Assembly: GCF_035917235.1 (NCBI RefSeq)
Contig: NZ_CP108423.1
Location: 7,965,501-8,029,500 of the forward strand
Length of the DNA stretch: 64,000 nt
Direction of reading: 5' to 3'
Source of the DNA: Streptomyces sp. NBC_01294
Lineage (GTDB): Bacteria; Actinomycetota; Actinomycetes; Streptomycetales; Streptomycetaceae
Below the pieces are notes generated by a model. That model was not told the origin of the DNA and did no database searches. It saw nothing but the letters and a program-made list of their open reading frames with translations. The translations under genes were made by a program, and so were the position numbers. Within the stretch, counting starts at the first letter, position 1. Each line of letters starts with the position of its first letter. Shown here piece by piece: positions 1 through 7,927 of this stretch.

Positions 1-77
1 TCGTCAAAGCGGGTGAGAGGCTCCATGACTTCGTCCGCGTACGTCGCCAACACCATGACCTGCGCAATCCTGCTCAT
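1..77 (-). CDS. possible 5' end of a gene leaving the left edge
   Basis: Reading leftward from an ATG, an open frame with coding-like codon use (MSRIAQVMVLATYADEV, then MEPLTRFD) runs off the window. A second in-frame ATG lies 21 bases further in. No clear ribosome binding site is visible and only about 25 codons can be seen, so neither family nor function can be given. It could also be chance. Confidence 0.3.
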   Translation of the reverse strand, partial: MSRIAQVMVLATYADEVMEPLTRFD

Positions 78-327
78 GCAGGAGTATCACCGCACGCGAC
101 ACGTCGACGGCAACCGATTTCGAACACGCGCCGCGTGGTTCCGTCCCCTTGGCTCGCACCAGGTCAGCGCCGTGGCAGGAACGTTCAGGGACAGCAGTCC
201 AGCATCACCGCGCCCAGTCGAGTCCCGATGTGCCGATGGTGGGACCCGGCGAAAGTCTCAATTTTGAGCGTGTTCAAATAGGGGGTGCGGCTGCAGGGCC
301 GGCTATCCAACCTCTGGGGAGAGGCGT
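78..327. other. gene-free stretch before the first lipoprotein
   Basis: No frame here has convincing codon bias or a recognisable protein. It should hold the promoter of the lipoprotein gene that follows, but no clear -35/-10 pair could be picked out. Confidence 0.4.
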
Positions 328-744
328 GTGAACATGCGTGCTGGGGCTGCGGTGAAGAGGGTGACAGGTGGATGGGGGCTCGTTGCTGTACTGATCGCTG
401 CTGCGGTGGTCACTTCGGGGTGTGCGGGCTCGGTCGATCCTGATGAGCTGCCTGGCGTGTACCGCAACGACAAGACGGGCGGCGAGATCCTGCTCGATGC
501 CGACGGAACGTTCTCCGCCACGGACATCTCGGAAGGCGAGGTCACGGGGTGGGGAAGTGCTGACCCCGTCGACTTCAGTGGTCAATGGGACTTCACCCGC
601 AGCAACTTCGTTTACCTGGAGGCCGATGACGGTGAGCTGGACGTCGACGTCCAGCTCTACATGGCGGGTCCGAAGAAGGTGTATCTCCGCCCCGATCCGG
701 ACGGACCGGTGACCCTGAAGCTCACCAAAGCAGCCGCGCCGTAG
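328..744 (+). CDS. putative lipoprotein
   Basis: This gene encodes a 138-residue exported protein. The N-terminus has arginine and lysine, a hydrophobic stretch (LVAVLIAAAVV) and a lipobox TSGC near residue 32, typical of a type II signal peptide, so the mature protein should be lipid-anchored outside the membrane. The rest (GVYRNDKTGGEILLDADGTF, later FSGQWDF) is rich in beta-strand-like segments with no known catalytic motif. The GTG start is preceded by a good Shine-Dalgarno (ggggagagg, about 5 nt away). The neighbouring DNA is gene-poor. The substrate or partner is unknown. Confidence 0.8.
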   Translation: MNMRAGAAVKRVTGGWGLVAVLIAAAVVTSGCAGSVDPDELPGVYRNDKTGGEILLDADGTFSATDISEGEVTGWGSADPVDFSGQWDFTRSNFVYLEADDGELDVDVQLYMAGPKKVYLRPDPDGPVTLKLTKAAAP

Positions 745-1612
745 ATCCTGCGTGCCCAGTGCGGTGCGTGGCGGGCTTGGGGCGGTTGGTCTGGTGACAG
801 GGCGCCGAGTCCAGGGTGGTGACAGGTGATGATGTTGTCACCGGACAGGGTGTTGCAGATTCCTTGAACGCGCCCGACCGTCGACCCGGTGAGCTGCAGT
901 GTGGCCAGCGCTACCACGGCGACGTTGCCGGCGAACGAGGCCCGGCCGATGACTACCAGGCGGTCGGGCTGCGCGAGGCCCACCAGCACCACCTGCTGGA
1001 CATCACCATCGCCGCCCTGCGCTGTGCCCGTGCCCGCGACCCGACCTTCCCGCCTCGGCCGACCAGCGCGGCGTCGAACTCCTCTGCGGTGTCGGCGACC
1101 TGAAGACGTGTCAGCATCTTGTAGGTCGGCCGTGATGTAGGTCCGGTAGCTGCCGGCTTCCCGGACGCCGGCGCGGGCGTTAAAGGCCGGGCCGGAGGCG
1201 ATGCCGACGCTGTTGAGGCGACGGCTTGGCACCTGCCGCGCCCCGAAGGGCTCGCTTCTGAGCTCTCCGGCACGCTTCCAGGGGCCAGCGGTCAACCGGT
1301 CGCACGACACCTTGATCAAAGTCGCCCTGGTCACCTTCATTCGGTGCCCCGGCGGGTCCCATCCGGGAGGATCGGCAATCGGTGCTCACCGCGGGCCGAA
1401 CGTGTTGCCGGGGTCCTCGGCCGTGAGCCCGAGGGCGAACCGCCGAACGAGCTCCCGAACGGGTTCCTGACCGGTCATGAGCAGGTCGCGGACCAAATCC
1501 TCCCCCGGTGCCCACGCAACACCTTGGCGGCCCAAGCGCACCGTCACGCGTGCGGGCTCCGTACGCTTCGGTGTGACGGCGATCACTGCGCGCTCCCCGT
1601 GCTCTGGGCCTG
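745..1612. other. gene-poor, degenerate stretch
   Basis: Several overlapping frames are open on both strands, as expected from high GC, but none shows a consistent G/C third-position pattern or a protein I recognise. The first 25 bases closely resemble a string near 47934, which hints at an old mobile-element edge. It is most likely decayed sequence. Confidence 0.4.
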
Positions 1613-2081
1613 TCAGTCCGCAAGTTCCTGGGCCAGCAGCCGGGCGGCGGTGTCCACTGGCTCTTCCCAGCTGACGTCCGCGCCTGCCCTGGCCAGTTCG
1701 GCGTCGTACTGGGCCGCGTCGAAGTGCAGGTCGGTGGGAAAGGGAATCCGGTTGTCGTGTGTGTTCTCCCAGGACGTCCAGAGCACCCGGTCGCCCTGGC
1801 GCCGGATGGTGACGAAGATGCCTCCGCAGCACGAGGTGACACAGCCGTTGTTGGACAGCTCGACCCGGCGCGGTTCGTCCGAGGCCGCGAACGGCCATCC
1901 CTCGGCGGGGCCAGGCAAAATGCCGGCTTGAGCAGCTCGACGTGCCGTCCGGGTGGACTTCCGCCAGCAGGTCCCGGCCGTCGACCAACGGACGCACCTC
2001 GTCCTCCGTACGTGGGGCGGGGCCGCTGGAGCCTGATGGGCGTCCTGTGATGTGCACTGGGTGTGCGTCATCGGATTTCAC
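1613..2081 (-). pseudogene. frameshifted conserved actinobacterial hypothetical protein
   Basis: Two frames carry parts of one protein. The upstream frame reads RTEDEVRPLVDGRDLLAEV and breaks near 1910-1950. The downstream frame continues with DEPRRVELSNNGCVTSCCGG and a tail ending in AARLLAQELAD. The CVTSCCGG cysteine cluster followed by a beta-rich stretch (IFVTIRRQGDRVLWTSWENT) resembles small uncharacterised proteins common in Streptomyces. The shift lies in a short A-run (aggcaaaatg), so an indel there is plausible. No function is known. Confidence 0.55.
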
Positions 2082-2138
2082 CGGTGCTGGGCTGGGGTGT
2101 GGCGGAACGCCGGAAGGTGCCGCCCTCGGGCAGGCGTT

Positions 2139-2804
2139 TCACCGCCCTGTCGGCCGCCGCGGCCTCCGGCGCCGCTTCTCGTACGCCTCCCGGATCCCGC
2201 CGGCCAGCCCCAGGAGCACGGCCGCCCCGACCGCCACCTCGGCTGCGATGCGCAGGCCCCGGCCGTGGACGTCCCCGGCAGCCCGCGGGGAGACCTTGCC
2301 CTGCGGGTCGTGCACCACCGCCAGGGACCCGCCCTCCTCCGCGAGCCGCGAGGGGGTGTCCAGGTGCTCCGGGCCGCCCGCGGGGCAGTCCAGGCGGTGG
2401 TCGTACGAGGTCCGGGTCGTGGAGGTCCAGTGGCCCTCGGCGTCCATGGAGGACTGCGTCTCGGTGTGCTCGGTGACCTTCAGCACGACGCAGCTGATCT
2501 CGACGCCCCGGTCCTCCAGCGCGCTGTGCCCCACGGACGCCAGTGCCAGGATGGCGCCGAGGCCGGCAGGGAGGGCGGACAGCGCGATGAGCGAGGCCCC
2601 GCGCCGCGCGGCGAGGGCGGCGTGCCAGCCGAGCAGGACCAGCGGGAGCAGCAGCCCGCCGAGGAAGAACCCCCAGTTGCCCAGCGACCCGTACGCCGAC
2701 TTCCAGGCCACCCCGAACGCCAGGGCCGCGGTCAGCGGCGGCGCGGCCAGCGCCACTGCGGTCCGCCAGAGCCCGCGTGCCCATCCTCCATGCCAGCCCG
2801 CCAT
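2139..2804 (-). CDS. integral membrane protein of unknown function
   Basis: This encodes 221 residues beginning MAGWHGGWARGLW. Two or three membrane segments are visible near the N-terminus (TAVALAAPPLTAALAFGVAW, then WGFFLGGLLLPLVLLGWHAA and a third Ala/Leu-rich helix), followed by a soluble beta-rich domain that contains a short Cys (DHRLDCPAGG) and a DPQGKVSP turn, then a last helix (EVAVGAAVLLGLAGG) and a basic tail. That layout, membrane helices around one extracytoplasmic domain, resembles DUF3592-type proteins, but this is a guess. The frame stays open far upstream, so this ATG was chosen because membrane topology and codon bias begin there. Confidence 0.6.
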   Translation of the reverse strand: MAGWHGGWARGLWRTAVALAAPPLTAALAFGVAWKSAYGSLGNWGFFLGGLLLPLVLLGWHAALAARRGASLIALSALPAGLGAILALASVGHSALEDRGVEISCVVLKVTEHTETQSSMDAEGHWTSTTRTSYDHRLDCPAGGPEHLDTPSRLAEEGGSLAVVHDPQGKVSPRAAGDVHGRGLRIAAEVAVGAAVLLGLAGGIREAYEKRRRRPRRPTGR

Positions 2805-2906
2805 GCCCGCCCCCGTGGCTCGTCCTTGTGCGCTCCAGGTAACCGCGACGGCACGGGGCACGTAAAGAGCGCGGCTGCCCGGTCCGACTGAGGAGGGAGG
2901 CACCTG

Positions 2907-3221
2907 GTGACGCTGCGACCGCCGGTTGAGCCGATGCCGGCGCAGGCCGCCGAGGCGCTGCCGGGCCCGGGAGTGCCGGCGGGCGGCGCCGCCTTCGAGT
3001 AGGAGTTCGACGGGCACCGCGCGATCTTCTTCACCCCGGCCTCCCCGGGCGGGCAGGTGGTGTTGCAGACCCGCGGCGGCTCTCTGATTCAGGACCGGTT
3101 CCCGGACCTGGTGGCCGCAGCGGAGGAGCAGTCGCTGACCGCATGTGAACGCTACCTCCACCCCAACCACTACCGCGTCGGCGGGATTCGGGCGCTGCTC
3201 GCCCGCATGGCCTCCGCCTGA
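2907..3221 (+). pseudogene. inactivated ATP-dependent DNA ligase remnant
   Basis: A GTG start behind a strong Shine-Dalgarno (aggagggagg) opens a frame reading LRPPVEPMPAQAAEALPG, the usual beginning of actinobacterial ATP-dependent DNA ligases. At codon 32 there is an in-frame TAG, followed by EFDGHRAIFF where the family has KFDGHRA. The catalytic lysine that becomes adenylylated is therefore glutamate, one base change from lysine, and the stop is one change from the usual glutamine codon. The ligase match continues to DRFPDLVAAAEE, then ends in an unrelated 28-codon tail. About 80% of the enzyme is missing, so it cannot work. Confidence 0.7.
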
Positions 3222-3419
3222 GCGTCGTCTGCGACGCGGGGTGGACGGCTGCGCCCGATGGCGCGGTGAAGACCGAGACCTGGCCTCCCGGTTTCCTCGT
3301 GCTTCCCCGACTCGCGCCAGACAGCATCTCTCGTACTGCGGCCGCGGTGGGAGCCGGCCTGACCCGCGCCGTGCCGGCCCTGGTACGCGGGGTGGTGGCC
3401 GGGCAGGTAGTTTGCTCGG

Positions 3420-3860
3420 ATGAGTCTCCTTGATGATGTGGCCGAGCGCGACGGCTGGCAGTGCTGGGTGTGTGACGAACCGGTCGACCCCGACGAGTCG
3501 GTGAACGACCCGCGGGGGCCCAGTGTCGACAGCCGGACCGCCGACCGGAAGGCCAAGGTCGCCGAGCGGCTCGCGCACCGCGGGTGCAACACGCGCAAGG
3601 GCGCGGTCAAGGTGGTCATCGCCTGGCCGGAGCGCCTGTACGTAGTCGAACCCGCGCCGCTGATCGCCGTTGCCGAGAGGCTGGAGCGCAAGGGCGGCCG
3701 CGAGGTGGTGGGTCGTTGTCCGTCCAGGAAGGACGCCCAGGAGGCGGCGGATTGGCTGGTGGACCGCTTCTCCCGGCTGGTACCGGGGCTGCCGGTGACC
3801 GCCGGCATCGAGGCGGGCGGTGGCCAGTTCCTCGTCATCCTGGCCACTGGCCGCCGCTGA
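3420..3860 (+). CDS. HNH-like small protein
   Basis: A 146-residue protein. The N-terminal half has CWVCDEPVDPD and, about 35 residues later, AHRGCNTRKG: the spacing of a CxxC...HxxCN zinc knuckle as in HNH endonuclease folds. The canonical second histidine pair is not obvious, so nuclease activity is uncertain. The C-terminal half (RCPSRKDAQEAADWLVDRF) looks helical and then beta-stranded. The ATG directly follows a gene-free stretch, and the gene converges on the toxin-antitoxin pair across a shared hairpin. An alternative is a non-catalytic zinc-binding protein. Confidence 0.6.
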   Translation: MSLLDDVAERDGWQCWVCDEPVDPDESVNDPRGPSVDSRTADRKAKVAERLAHRGCNTRKGAVKVVIAWPERLYVVEPAPLIAVAERLERKGGREVVGRCPSRKDAQEAADWLVDRFSRLVPGLPVTAGIEAGGGQFLVILATGRR

Positions 3861-3964
3861 CAGGGGACCCCAGGCGCACACTCGCGTCGAGGTGGAGCCG
3901 GGATTCGCGGAACGCGTCGAGAAGGACGTCGAGCCGAAGCCGTCATCGGGACGTCCGCCTCTGG

Positions 3965-3995
3965 AGACCTGACCGCGGTCGTCCGGGTCAGGTCT
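3965..3995. terminator. hairpin between convergent genes
   Basis: A perfect 10-bp inverted repeat (agacctgacc / ggtcaggtct) with an 11-base loop lies between the convergent HNH-like gene and the toxin gene, overlapping the toxin stop codon. There is no T-run, which is common for Streptomyces terminators. It probably acts in both directions. Confidence 0.5.
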
Positions 3996-4248
3996 CGATG
4001 TAGGCGACCACGACGACGGTGCGCAGTGCGGTGACGAAGTACAGGACGCGGACTTCCTCGATCTCGTCGGCGTACTGGCGCAGCTCGGGCCCGGTGCCGT
4101 CGGCCGGGATCGGCCCGCCGATCTCGGGGTCGACGGAGATGGCGACCAGTGCGCGGTCCAGGGCGTGGAGTTCGCGTTCGGTGGTGAGGTCTTCGAGCTG
4201 TTTGGCCGCGGACTCGCCGAACGCGATTCTGGCGCGCCGTCCGGCCAT
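3988..4248 (-). CDS. RelE/ParE-family toxin
   Basis: An 86-residue basic protein starting MAGRRARIAFGESAAKQLE. The pattern of an early helix pair (AKQLEDLTTERELHALDRAL), then a middle segment and a C-terminal sheet (EEVRVLYFVTALRTVVVVAY) is that of RelE/ParE toxins, which are ribosome-dependent mRNA nucleases (RelE) or gyrase inhibitors (ParE). Catalytic residues vary in this family, so the target cannot be stated. The start codon overlaps the stop of the upstream antitoxin gene by one base, so the two are coupled. A longer in-frame start exists inside the antitoxin gene but lacks family similarity. Confidence 0.7.
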   Translation of the reverse strand: MAGRRARIAFGESAAKQLEDLTTERELHALDRALVAISVDPEIGGPIPADGTGPELRQYADEIEEVRVLYFVTALRTVVVVAYIET

Positions 4249-4484
4249 CAGGCGACGGCCGGACGCTGGGCGGCGAGGCGGGCGAGATGGGCCTCGCGCA
4301 GTTCCTCCCAGGGCGTGCACTCCTCCACCGCGGGCAGGCCGTTGGTGGCGATGTCCTCGAGGACGGCGGCGAGCCGGTCGGCGTTCTCGCGGGTCTTGGC
4401 GGCGTAGGCGCGGACCGCGTCGGCGGCCGCGGGCTCCAGTTGCTGCCGCACGGTGCTGGCGGGGGCCGGCTGTTCGCTCATCAA
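4248..4484 (-). CDS. antitoxin partner of the RelE/ParE-type toxin
   Basis: A 78-residue, mostly helical acidic protein (QQLEPAAADAVRAYAAKTRE, LAAVLEDIATNG, then TPWEELREAHLARL). Short helical antitoxins of this kind wrap around RelE/ParE toxins and often repress their own promoter. No separate DNA-binding domain is clear, though the N-terminal part could form one. It is the first gene of the pair, so promoter and any autoregulatory operator should lie just upstream of the ATG pair (two adjacent ATGs; either could be used). Confidence 0.6.
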   Translation of the reverse strand: MMSEQPAPASTVRQQLEPAAADAVRAYAAKTRENADRLAAVLEDIATNGLPAVEECTPWEELREAHLARLAAQRPAVA

Positions 4485-4596
4485 GTGCTCCTGGGCATCA
4501 TTCGGCGTCGGTCACCACCGTAGCGCCGGGGCGGGCCTCTGAGCCCCGGTAGAGACGAACCGGCCCCGGCTGTCCCTGAAGAGGGAGGGCGCTCTC

Positions 4597-5383
4597 ATGC
4601 AGGAAGCACTCCCTGTGCCACTGACAGCAAGAGGCGCACGTCGTATGGTCGATCTGCTGCGCGAGCGCGTCGCTGGGTAGGCGGTAGGTCTGGTGAGACT
4701 GGGCGTTCCAGTGGGCGCTTCGGCTGGCTGCTTGGCCCGTACCGAGACCGTGACGGCCGTCGCGCGGGACCGTCGTGGACGGACCGTGGAGATCGACTGG
4801 GAGCTGCTCCCGGACGGTGCCTGGGCGGGACACGTCCGCGAAGGCGTCGCCCGATGAGCCGTTCCGACGCCGCCGCACCACCACGCCGCCACCCCGCCCG
4901 AGCACTGGCGCTACAGCCGCCACCTGGAGTCCCTGGCCGTAGCGCCGGGGGAGAGCCGGGGGAGAGCCGGGGGAGCGCCGGGGGAGCGCCGGGGGAGAGC
5001 CAGAGGCCGAGGCCGTGGCCGCCGTGCCGCGCGATCCCGGCCCGGTGACGGCCGAGAGCGCGGTGGTCACCCGTCTGAACGGCCGCGCGGCGCAGTTGCC
5101 GGCGGACGAGGGCTTCCCGGCATGGTCCCGGGCCGTGACCGGCGTGCTCGCGGCCCGGGTGTTCCCCGATCGGCGGCAGCGCGAGTGGACGCTGCCCAAG
5201 GTCATCACCCGCGGCGAGCCCCGGTCCGCCGAGCAGCTCACCGAGGCGTCCGACTGGTGCCGGCGCCCCGCCGTCCAGCACCAGGACGGGTACGAGGCGC
5301 TGTACCAGCTCGCGACCGCCGCCCGGACCCGGCGCGTCCGCAACGCCGCCATCGAGCGGCTGCGCGGCCGGACCGAGGTCTGA
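4597..5383 (+). pseudogene. broken gene with an 11-bp repeat frameshift
   Basis: One reading frame with G/C-ending codons runs from an ATG with an upstream agagggaggg through three recognisable stretches (MVDLLRERVAG, TAVARDRRGRTVEIDWELL, HWRYSRHLESLAVAPGE). It has stops at 4678 and 4855. After five copies of an 11-base repeat the coding pattern moves to another frame (AAVPRDPGPVTAESAVVTRL to the end ERLRGRTEV). A downstream start at 5015 could still give a 122-residue protein. The protein family is not known to me; the C-terminal part is rich in Arg and helical. Confidence 0.5.
4944..4998 (+). repeat. five tandem copies of an 11-bp unit
   Basis: The unit gccgggggag(a/c) is repeated five times without gaps inside a coding region. 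Because 11 is not a multiple of 3, each gain or loss of a copy changes the downstream frame. With three or six copies the upstream and downstream coding frames would join; with five they do not. Confidence 0.85.
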
Positions 5384-5522
5384 GCGCACGGGGTGCGCGG
5401 GCAGGAATCACAGATCGATCCCGCTCACGTCTCGTCACACCTCCGCCCAGGGCTTAGGGTTCCGTTACCCGGCCGGGTATCAGCGTGAAAACCGATGCCA
5501 CTCCGCTGGAGGATGACTCTCC
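5384..5522. promoter_or_regulatory. intergenic region with methyltransferase promoter
   Basis: A gene-free 139-base region upstream of the methyltransferase. A good Shine-Dalgarno (ggaggatg) lies 7-10 bases before the GTG start. Less GC-rich stretches occur (ttagggttccgtta, gtgaaaaccgatgcc), but I cannot assign a sigma-factor class. Confidence 0.35.
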
Positions 5523-6470
5523 GTGTCGCACGTTTCACAAGCTTCCGTCACGACCCCCGACGGTGAGCCGACCCCGCTCGTCCCCACCACGTACGACGAG
5601 GTCAAAGGCTGGTTCTCGGCGTACGACCAGGTGCTCTTCGACTGGTTCCTGACACGTCAGAACAGCGGTGAGGGGCAGCCGGGCGACTTGCTGGAGCTCG
5701 GTGCCTTCATGGGGAAGAGCGCGATCTTCCTCGGACGGTACCTCCGGCCCGGTGAGGAGTTCACCGTCTGCGACCTCTTCGACTCGCCCGCGACGGACGA
5801 TTTCAACGTCGCGGAGAACCGCAGCTCCTACCCCACGCTCACCCGGCGCGGCTTCGAGACGAACTACCTGGCCTTCCACGAGGCGCTGCCGACACTGATC
5901 CAAGCCCCCACCTCGGTCGTCGCCGACCGGGTCAAGCCGACGAGCTGCCGGTTCGTGCACGTCGACGCCTCGCACCTCTACGAGCACGTCGTCACGGACA
6001 TCGCGTCCTCGCGTCTCGTCGCGACCCCGGATGCCGTGGTGGTCTTCGACGACTACCGCTCCGAGCACTGCCCCGGCGTCGCGGCCGCCGTCTGGACCGC
6101 CGTGATCACGGGCGAACTGCACCCCATCTGCGTCTCGGCCTCGAAGCTCTACGCAACCTGGGGCGACCCGGCGCCCCACCAGGCGGCACTGCTCGCGTGG
6201 CTGGAGGAGCGCACCGACCTCTGGCACGGCGTGGACGTGATCGACGGCCGCCCCCTGGTACGCATCGGGGACCAGGGCGTGGTCGCGCCGGTGCCCCCGC
6301 AGCCGCTACACCCCGCGCCGCCGGCGGAACCGGCGCCGGCCCCCGCTCCCGCCCCCGCTCCCGCCCCCGCGCGCCGGCCCGGTGCCCGCTGGCGCAAGCT
6401 GGCCAAGGACCTGCTCCCGCCCGTGGTCACCCGCGCGATCGTCGCCCGGAACCGCCGACGCAGGGGCTGA
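5523..6470 (+). CDS. class I SAM-dependent methyltransferase
   Basis: A 315-residue enzyme. Motif I, LLELGAFMGKSAIFLG (about residues 56-71), followed by FTVCDLFD, is the SAM-binding loop and acidic strand-2 end of class I methyltransferases, closest to the family-24 type. Further on, CRFVHVDASHLYEHVVTDI and AVVVFDDYRSEHCPGV match the DxxH and FDD motifs of that group, which in relatives act on sugar or small-molecule hydroxyls. Residues 270-292 are a Pro-Ala repeat (PAPAPAPAPAPA), followed by a basic tail. The tail may tether it to a partner or the membrane. The substrate is unknown. A palindromic terminator follows. Confidence 0.75.
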   Translation: MSHVSQASVTTPDGEPTPLVPTTYDEVKGWFSAYDQVLFDWFLTRQNSGEGQPGDLLELGAFMGKSAIFLGRYLRPGEEFTVCDLFDSPATDDFNVAENRSSYPTLTRRGFETNYLAFHEALPTLIQAPTSVVADRVKPTSCRFVHVDASHLYEHVVTDIASSRLVATPDAVVVFDDYRSEHCPGVAAAVWTAVITGELHPICVSASKLYATWGDPAPHQAALLAWLEERTDLWHGVDVIDGRPLVRIGDQGVVAPVPPQPLHPAPPAEPAPAPAPAPAPAPARRPGARWRKLAKDLLPPVVTRAIVARNRRRRG

Positions 6471-6492
6471 CACCGAAAGGGCTGACACCACA

Positions 6493-6518
6493 CCCCCGGA
6501 CCGGATCCGGTCCGGGGG
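6493..6518 (+). terminator. palindromic terminator after the methyltransferase
   Basis: A perfect 26-base palindrome (arms cccccggaccgg / ccggtccggggg around AT) starts 22 bases after the methyltransferase stop. It would form a very stable hairpin and probably ends transcription. Confidence 0.6.
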
Positions 6519-6520
6519 CC

Positions 6521-6808
6521 GGCGTACGTCTGGAGGATGACCCTGCCGTCAGGGTGTGCAACCCGTACAGGGAGGCCCAGGGCGTTGTACTCGGCTTGCG
6601 ACTGGCGGCCGTCTGGGCGGGTCACGCTGCTCAGTCGGCCCGCTTCGTCGTATGTGAAACGGGTGGTGTGGCCCAGCGGGTCGGTGCGCGCGAGGAGTCG
6701 GTCTCGGCTGTCGTGCTCGAAGCGGGTCGTCGCGCCGGTGGGATCGATCTCTGCGGTGATCTGGGCGCGGTCGTTGACCAGGAACTGCGTGGTGCGACCG
6801 AAACCCCT
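6521..6808 (-). pseudogene. Rhs-repeat protein fragment
   Basis: On the minus strand a frame carries three consecutive YD/Rhs-type repeats: AEIDPTGATTRFEHDSRDRL, RTDPLGHTTRFTYDEAGRL and VTRPDGRQSQAEYNALGL. Such repeats form the shell of large secreted Rhs toxins. Only about 95 residues remain, with no start, signal or toxin tip. The fragment ends abruptly at about 6808 where a plus-strand coding frame begins, marking a recombination joint. Confidence 0.75.
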
Positions 6809-6810
6809 AC

Positions 6811-7063
6811 CCCCAGCCTGAGCCCGAGGCCGGACCGGAAGGCGGGCCGGAATCGGGAGCAGGCGACCGACGTCGCCACGGTGGAGCAGACCCGCCGGAC
6901 GTTGGAGGCCGCCGCCCGGATGACTGCCAAGCTCCAGGGCGGTATCCGGAAACGGGCCGCCGCTCGCCGCACCCAACCGCAGCCCGCCACGGCGACGCCG
7001 CGCACCCAGCAGCCCGCGGCGCTCGCGCCGGGCCGGACCACATCCACTGGAGGAGTCGCATGA
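6811..7063 (+). pseudogene. 5'-truncated gene downstream of the Rhs joint
   Basis: A coding frame with strong G/C third-position bias starts at the Rhs joint without a start codon and reads RRTLEAAARMTAKLQGGIRK, then a Gln/Pro/Thr-rich tail. It ends with TGA overlapping the next ATG (ATGA), so the two were one operon. The family is unknown; lysine/arginine-rich helical proteins like this often accompany integrated plasmids, but that is conjecture. Confidence 0.5.
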
Positions 7064-7398
7064 CCGTGCCGCCTGAGGACCCGAGGATCGAAGCGGTCGC
7101 GGCCCGGCTGAGGGAGGCAGTCCAGGAGCGCGCCGCAGCGTACGGCCCGCTGCCGGCCTGGGAGGCGATCTGGAAGCGGCCCCGGAAGCCGAAGACCGAC
7201 CGGGAGAAGAAGCAGGAGCTGCGCAAGCAGCGCAAGGCGGCCGGGATACGCCGGTTCTACGCAGGGCAGTCGCGTCGGCCCGGCCCCGGCCCCGGCAGAA
7301 CCGCATCGGCAGTGCCGCCGCGCGCCGCGATGCCCGCGCCCTGTCCCGGATGCGGCACTCCACCGCCTGGCTGTGGTGACGATGCTGCCAGAGCATGA
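7060..7398 (+). CDS. hypothetical basic protein
   Basis: A 112-residue protein. It begins with a helical segment (RIEAVAARLREAVQERAAAY), a proline turn (YGPLPAWEAIWKRP) and a highly basic run (RKPKTDREKKQELRKQRKAA), and ends with a Pro-rich part containing CPGCGTPPPGCG, a possible but incomplete metal-binding knuckle. The ATG overlaps the stop of the truncated gene before it, and a gga-gga Shine-Dalgarno lies just upstream. Function unknown; nucleic-acid binding is possible given the charge. Confidence 0.5.
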   Translation: MTVPPEDPRIEAVAARLREAVQERAAAYGPLPAWEAIWKRPRKPKTDREKKQELRKQRKAAGIRRFYAGQSRRPGPGPGRTASAVPPRAAMPAPCPGCGTPPPGCGDDAARA

Positions 7399-7570
7399 AC
7401 ACCCGGTTCAGCGCTGGTTCCCGTCGAGGCGGATAGTGCGCCGTGCCGCTCGGCGAAGGCCCTGCGGAGCCCTACGTCGACAGCGCGCCAGCGGCCCGAG
7501 ATCGCCAACTTGGCAAGCCGGACGGTACGTTCATCACTCGGTGAAGAGCACGATGAACGGGAGGGGCAGC

Positions 7571-7858
7571 ATGTCGATTGGCAACCGCGTCATGCGCGAA
7601 CTGGGCGACGCGATGAGAACCGGCGCAGTCCGTGTTTTCGACGCTGAATACAACGACGGCTTCAACGCGGCGGCCAGCATCTGTTTGGAGGTTCTGTCGG
7701 ACGCCATTGACGGATTGGTGGCAAGGATGAAGTCCGGAGACTACCTGTCTGACCAGGAACAGGCGCTGTTCTCGCGGCTGACTGAACTGCGGGCTGAGAT
7801 GGACGAACGTCTGCGGAACGCCTTCGAGCCGGAGCCCGCGGGAGACACCCTGCCGTAG
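7571..7858 (+). CDS. hypothetical small helical protein
   Basis: A 95-residue, mostly helical acidic protein (MSIGNRVMRELGDAMRTGAV, AAASICLEVLSDAIDGLV, LTELRAEMDERLRNAF). The ATG follows a clear purine-rich ribosome site (gggaggggc). No motif or family is recognised. Its codon use includes more A/T-ending codons than its neighbours, which may signal recent acquisition. It converges on the lipoprotein gene to the right. Confidence 0.5.
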   Translation: MSIGNRVMRELGDAMRTGAVRVFDAEYNDGFNAAASICLEVLSDAIDGLVARMKSGDYLSDQEQALFSRLTELRAEMDERLRNAFEPEPAGDTLP

Positions 7859-7927
7859 CGTCCGGCACCGATCCCGGCAGCCAAGCGGGGTGTGCTGACG
7901 GTCACTTCTTCGGGTCGGCGCCGTAGG

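Noticed and set aside
739-764. Similarity to 47934-47959 as ends of one transposon
   Set aside because: Only 24 of 26 bases agree and nothing further is shared; no transposase could be assigned to either flank.
2805-3881. Upstream extension of the membrane protein frame at 2139-2804
   Set aside because: The extension runs antisense through the ligase remnant and the HNH-like gene and has no hydrophobic or conserved sequence; the membrane protein starts at 2804.
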